From Sphaeroforma sirkka (Eukaryota > Opisthokonta > Ichthyosporea > Ichthyophonida): a DNA stretch of 27,500 nucleotides. Where the stretch lies: positions 1-27,500 of the forward strand of contig LUCW03000274.1 of NCBI GenBank assembly GCA_001586965.3, given 5' to 3'. The position numbers were made by a program, and so were the translations under genes. Below, piece after piece: positions 21,948 to 27,500 of the stretch. Below the pieces are notes generated by a model that was given only the letters and a program-made list of their open reading frames with translations, did no database searches and was not told where the DNA came from. Within the stretch, counting starts at the first letter, position 1; each line of letters opens with the position of its first letter.

Positions 21948-22260
21948 TCACACTTTAAGACCATACGCCTCCGCCCTCTCTCTCAGTCTATTGTTCATGC
22001 TCAACTGACGGTCTCCTACTGCCAAAGCGTCTAAGTGTTTCTTCATCTCCGCCATGTACTCGCTGAGCTTTATTTTGGCCATTTGTACTTCCTCGCGTTT
22101 AGCCATACCCTCATCATAAGCAGATTTGTATTCCAACTTAAGTCTTCTCTAGTTCCGCATTCATCTGCTGCAGTTTTTGTGTGTCGTCCTCTCTCAAACG
22201 TCGGAGCTCCATCACCGCAACCTCTTGCTTGATTGCAATCTGTTCCATCTCTTCTTCGAT
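21948..22260 (-). pseudogene. Terminal exon of a coiled-coil gene, apparently frame-broken and cut off from its 5' part
   Basis: A pyrimidine-rich acceptor (CCTTTGTTCTCCAG) precedes 22260 on the minus strand. From there the frame reads a charged helix (IEEEMEQIAIKQEVAVMEL... to MNAELEKT) and stops at 22138-22140. Directly after, the neighbouring minus frame continues the same style of coiled coil (LEYKSAYDEGMAKREEV...) to a stop at 21948. The seamless continuation suggests a one-base shift at about 22140 in a host gene rather than two separate genes, though a genuine end at 22138 is possible. The 5' exons should lie to the right, but only 71 bases away the inverted repeat copy begins, so the gene is either split by it or has it within a long intron. 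No family could be named. Confidence 0.5.
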
Positions 22261-22331
22261 CTGGAGAACAAAGGACTGGCCATAAAAAAGAACACCGGAC
22301 TGGTCATCAAGAACTATAGGTACCGCCACAT

Positions 22332-23603
<1,272 letters not shown>

Positions 23604-23614
23604 TGCTGATCCCA

Positions 23615-23771
23615 CTTCATCTTCACGATTGTCGGCAGTGGCTTGACCTCTGCTACTTATGATGAGGTCGATTTCAGGCGATAAGCGCATGTTTCAATGC
23701 CGTTCCCAGAGCACCTCAGGGGTGTAACCATTCGTCGTAGCATAGTGTATACAATACTGTCACCGTTCACT
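23615..23771 (-). repeat. 157-bp inverted repeat, left arm
   Basis: Matches 24164-24320 in reverse complement with few differences, from CTTCATCTTCACGATTGTCG to CACCGTTCACT. On the minus strand it reads a coding-like stretch (NGDSIVYTMLRRMVTPLRCS). A minus-strand open frame carries on upstream to 23848, beyond the shared part. It begins 12 bases after the larger repeat copy ends. Confidence 0.8.
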
Positions 23772-24163
23772 GGTGTGTCGGATACATACGCCCTTTTGCC
23801 CTGCGGGAATGATACCGTACGAATAGCGTCTCCCATTTCTTGTTCCACTGTAGAAGGCTCTGCATTTTATTTATAGATTTTTTAAATGAACATATTTATT
23901 AACGGTTTAACGTAAATATCATATCGTTTACTTTGAGCTGGCTTTGATGACCCTGTGGGCTGTGGCCCGTGGTCTGCGCCTCGCAGGTCTGTGCCCACTC
24001 ACTCGAGGCACTGCGCTATACACGACATAAATACACGCGATGCCACAATTGGTACAAAACACAGGTGACTGTACATACCATTATAAGACGGTTCCACTCA
24101 GGAAGTCCATACATAGCATTCAATAACGTATATCAAACACTCTCTCCATCCACTTCTGCGCAC
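23772..24163. other. Spacer of the 157-bp inverted repeat
   Basis: About 390 bases without a recognisable gene. The left part continues an open minus frame from the left arm; AT-rich sequence with a TTTATTTATAGATTTTTTAA patch lies near 23866. Confidence 0.4.
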
Positions 24164-24320
24164 AGTGAACGGTGACAGTATTGTATACACTATGCTACGA
24201 CGAATGGTTACACCCCTGAGGTGCTCTGGGAACGGCATTAAAACATGCGCTTATCGCCTGAAATCGACCTCATCAGAAGTAACAGAGGTCGAGCCACTGC
24301 CGACAATCGTGAAGATGAAG
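24164..24320 (+). repeat. 157-bp inverted repeat, right arm
   Basis: Reverse-complement partner of 23615-23771 with a 392-base spacer. On the plus strand it reads the same coding-like stretch (NGDSIVYTMLRRMVTPLRCS) and is followed at once by GTGTGT, which may be a splice donor or the start of simple sequence. The protein family is not recognised. Confidence 0.8.
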
Positions 24321-24357
24321 AGGTGTGTCAGTCAGTGCTTACTTGAACATATTACTT

Positions 24358-25470
<1,113 letters not shown>

Positions 25471-25707
25471 GTTGACATATACGCGCCTCTTGAGTACTGC
25501 CTAGAAAACAATACCATTCACAATTCGTTCGCGTTCTATGACAGCAACGTATCATTGATAGTGCAAGGAATATATATTCTTTTCATCGCAACTTATACTC
25601 ATGTATGTATGCCTATTCACTTCCGCCTGATTCGGCTGCTTGCCATTAACGGTAGTTATGTGTTGAGTCACCACATCACATACATCTTCTGCCTGTAAAT
25701 GCATAAC
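25471..25707. other. Non-repetitive spacer
   Basis: Complex sequence between two repeat blocks; no gene, RNA or site is supportable. Confidence 0.4.
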
Positions 25708-25880
25708 AGATCGCCTTTACCTGCCACGATAGTCACGTATACAAACCATCCTTACGAGTACATAAACAAATCACCTTTACCTGCCACGATAGTCACGTAT
25801 ACAAACCATCCTTACGAGTACATAAACAAATCACCTTTACCTGCCACGATAGTCACGTATACAAACCATTCTTATGTACT
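25708..25880. repeat. 60-bp tandem repeat, nearly three copies
   Basis: CCTTTACCTGCCACGAT recurs at 25714, 25774 and 25834, exactly 60 bases apart. The first two units are almost identical; the third ends early. Because 60 is divisible by three, the plus frame reads a 20-residue repeat (SPLPATIVTYTNHPYEYINK), but there is no other sign of a gene. Confidence 0.9.
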
Positions 25881-26067
25881 ACAATATTGCCTGAGCCTTC
25901 CTGTGCCTAAGTCCTAACTAACATTCACATATCATCGCAGTGGTGGATTTGCGATACACCATCCGGTCCGGAAGTACGTGATAAATTCCGATGCTTCTAA
26001 GCCGAAACCTAATGTATGTACATGCACGGCAGGTTTAGGGTTTAATGGGTGTCAGTCTCCAACAGCG
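25881..26067. other. Spacer without supportable features
   Basis: Contains a single GGTTTAGGGTTTAATGGG at about 26033, too short to be telomeric sequence. Nothing else recognised. Confidence 0.35.
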
Positions 26068-26350
<283 letters not shown>

Positions 26351-26757
26351 CCAGTAATATTCTTCGAACGTTGAAAATTGGTTGTACTTGCATCCTGTAT
26401 ACATGTATCCAAGTATTGCAACAATGTGAATGGCTTTGTACTCTACTATCCATCGTATGTGTGTATTCTATCACCTGCGTTTTACATCTGTATGGGAAAC
26501 TACTGTGCTTCCAATCCAACTGCGTGTTGTCGGTAGATTCGTCTCAAAGGTGAAGAATGATTTAATTCTATATCCGGTAGTATCCTCAATAGATCACACG
26601 CAGATATCTCGTGATGTGTCTCGAACAGAAGACTGTGGCGCGTTTGAACACCCCACGCCCTATCCCGCCATTCCCCACTAGGGCTGTGTGTGATTGGATG
26701 GAGCACTCGGCTGTGTGCATTTTAATGTTAAAATGAACTGCTTGCTAGACATGTGTC
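26351..26757. other. Spacer without supportable gene
   Basis: Overlapping small frames on both strands lack motifs and splice context. No RNA gene seen. Confidence 0.4.
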
Positions 26758-27119
26758 CGTATGGATGTTTTATATGTCATGTTAGAATACCTGCATTCTG
26801 ACCCAACCTCGTATGCATGTTTTATATGTCATGTTAGAATACCTGCATTCTAACCCAACCTCGTATGGATGCTTTATATGTCATGTTAAAATACCTGCAT
26901 TCTGACCCAACCTCGTATGCATGTTTTGTATGTCATGTTAGAATACCTGCATTCTAACCCAACCTCGTATGCATGCTTTATATGTCATGTTAAAATACCT
27001 GCATCCTGACCCAACCTCGTATGCATGTTTTGTATGTCATGTTAGAACACCTGCATTCTAACCCAACCTCGTATGCATGTTTTATGTCATGTTAAAATTC
27101 CGGCAATCTGACCCAATCT
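26758..27119. repeat. 52-bp minisatellite, seven copies, alternating A/B units with hairpin
   Basis: Units start at 26758, 26810, 26862, 26914, 26966, 27018 and 27070. Units 2, 4 and 6 carry GTTAGAAT/CTAACCC-type bases, units 3, 5 and 7 GTTAAAAT/CTGACCC-type, so the array is a 104-base dimer repeat. In the first type GTTAGAAT, six bases and ATTCTAAC form a perfect 8-bp stem (26833-26854 in unit 2). Confidence 0.9.
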
Positions 27120-27500
27120 TATTCGACACACAGCTAGCAAAGTCATCTCCGGAAGCATCGAGGAGCATCTGAGCAGCATTTGAGCGTAAATCCGTGTAAA
27201 GCATAATAAAGTATTGTATCTCTGGCACTTGTGCACGGAAACTTAAGAACCTTAGTTCATCATGCCCTCGGTCCCTAGTAGAAACCGGTCACTGTTCGCA
27301 ACAAAGGGAGTATTTATAACAAATTGAAACGCTTTCGTAGTGAGATGGTTTCCGTTATGTGGCACCCTCCTTGCCTCCGACCCGTGCCACTTTTAATTAT
27401 ATAAAGCGTATATTTTTTTTAATACTTTGAAGAAGTAAGAACACGGAGATTATTTGCAATCCTACCGCAAGCTGGTTGTACAGTATAATAAGCACTGGAA
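27120..27500. other. Right-edge stretch without supportable features
   Basis: AT-rich sequence with an AATAAAGTATTG at about 27206 and a T-run at 27411. No gene is evident; a 3' flank of something beyond the window cannot be excluded. Confidence 0.35.

Noticed and set aside
21624-22034. 136-codon plus-strand frame after the GST-like gene
   Set aside because: It begins at GTG, overlaps the minus-strand coiled-coil exon and has no recognisable domain.
26033-26050. Telomere-like TTTAGGG sequence
   Set aside because: Only about one and a half units, inside ordinary sequence.

Overview
This window is eukaryotic nuclear DNA. The protein-coding genes are broken up by spliceosomal introns with GTAAGT/GTATGT-like donors and polypyrimidine-CAG acceptors. 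There are AATAAA signals just after two stop codons, a textbook GCCACCATG start context at 18367, and abundant micro-, mini- and satellite DNA. The species cannot be fixed from the sequence. Moderately compact introns (about 90 to 750 bases), an HSPA12-type Hsp70 and a GST-like protein closest to a bacterial/protist family would suit a unicellular relative of animals or another protist, but this is inference.

Layout. 1-448 (-): 5' part of an unrecognised gene with an Asn run and two copies of a GYF...FG motif, running off the left edge. 1694-4029 (-): a five-exon coiled-coil gene (579 residues predicted) in which one intron-plus-exon unit has been tandemly duplicated. 4030-6343: intergenic, with a hairpin-forming 55-bp minisatellite. 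6344-10019 (+): a complete eight-exon HSPA12-family gene (593 residues predicted) with a 34-bp minisatellite in intron 4, followed by a duplicated 3' end and a small decayed relic of its last exon near 11175. 11366-16733: about 5.4 kb of a nearly pure 10-bp satellite built from a small vocabulary of unit variants with higher-order organisation.

From 17105 to 23603 a four-exon GST-like gene (18373-21575, +, 367 residues predicted, with a C-terminal hydrophobic segment) lies between two inverted copies of a dispersed repeat (17105-18208 and 22332-23603). The right copy abuts a broken or truncated coiled-coil exon on the - strand (21948-22260). A second, smaller inverted repeat pair lies at 23615-23771 and 24164-24320. 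From 22.6 kb to 26.4 kb the DNA is dominated by (TA)n, (TATG)n and (TG)n tracts. A 60-bp and a 52-bp minisatellite close the window.

The three main genes show no obvious functional link; they are an HSPA12-type chaperone/ATPase, a membrane-anchored GST-fold protein and an unknown coiled-coil protein. The dominant theme is repeat-driven rearrangement: local tandem duplication, inverted repeat insertion and exon relics. The most distinctive object is the decamer satellite. Because its period is 1 modulo 3, all three - strand frames read the same ten-residue repeat without a stop, which produces long artefactual ORFs.
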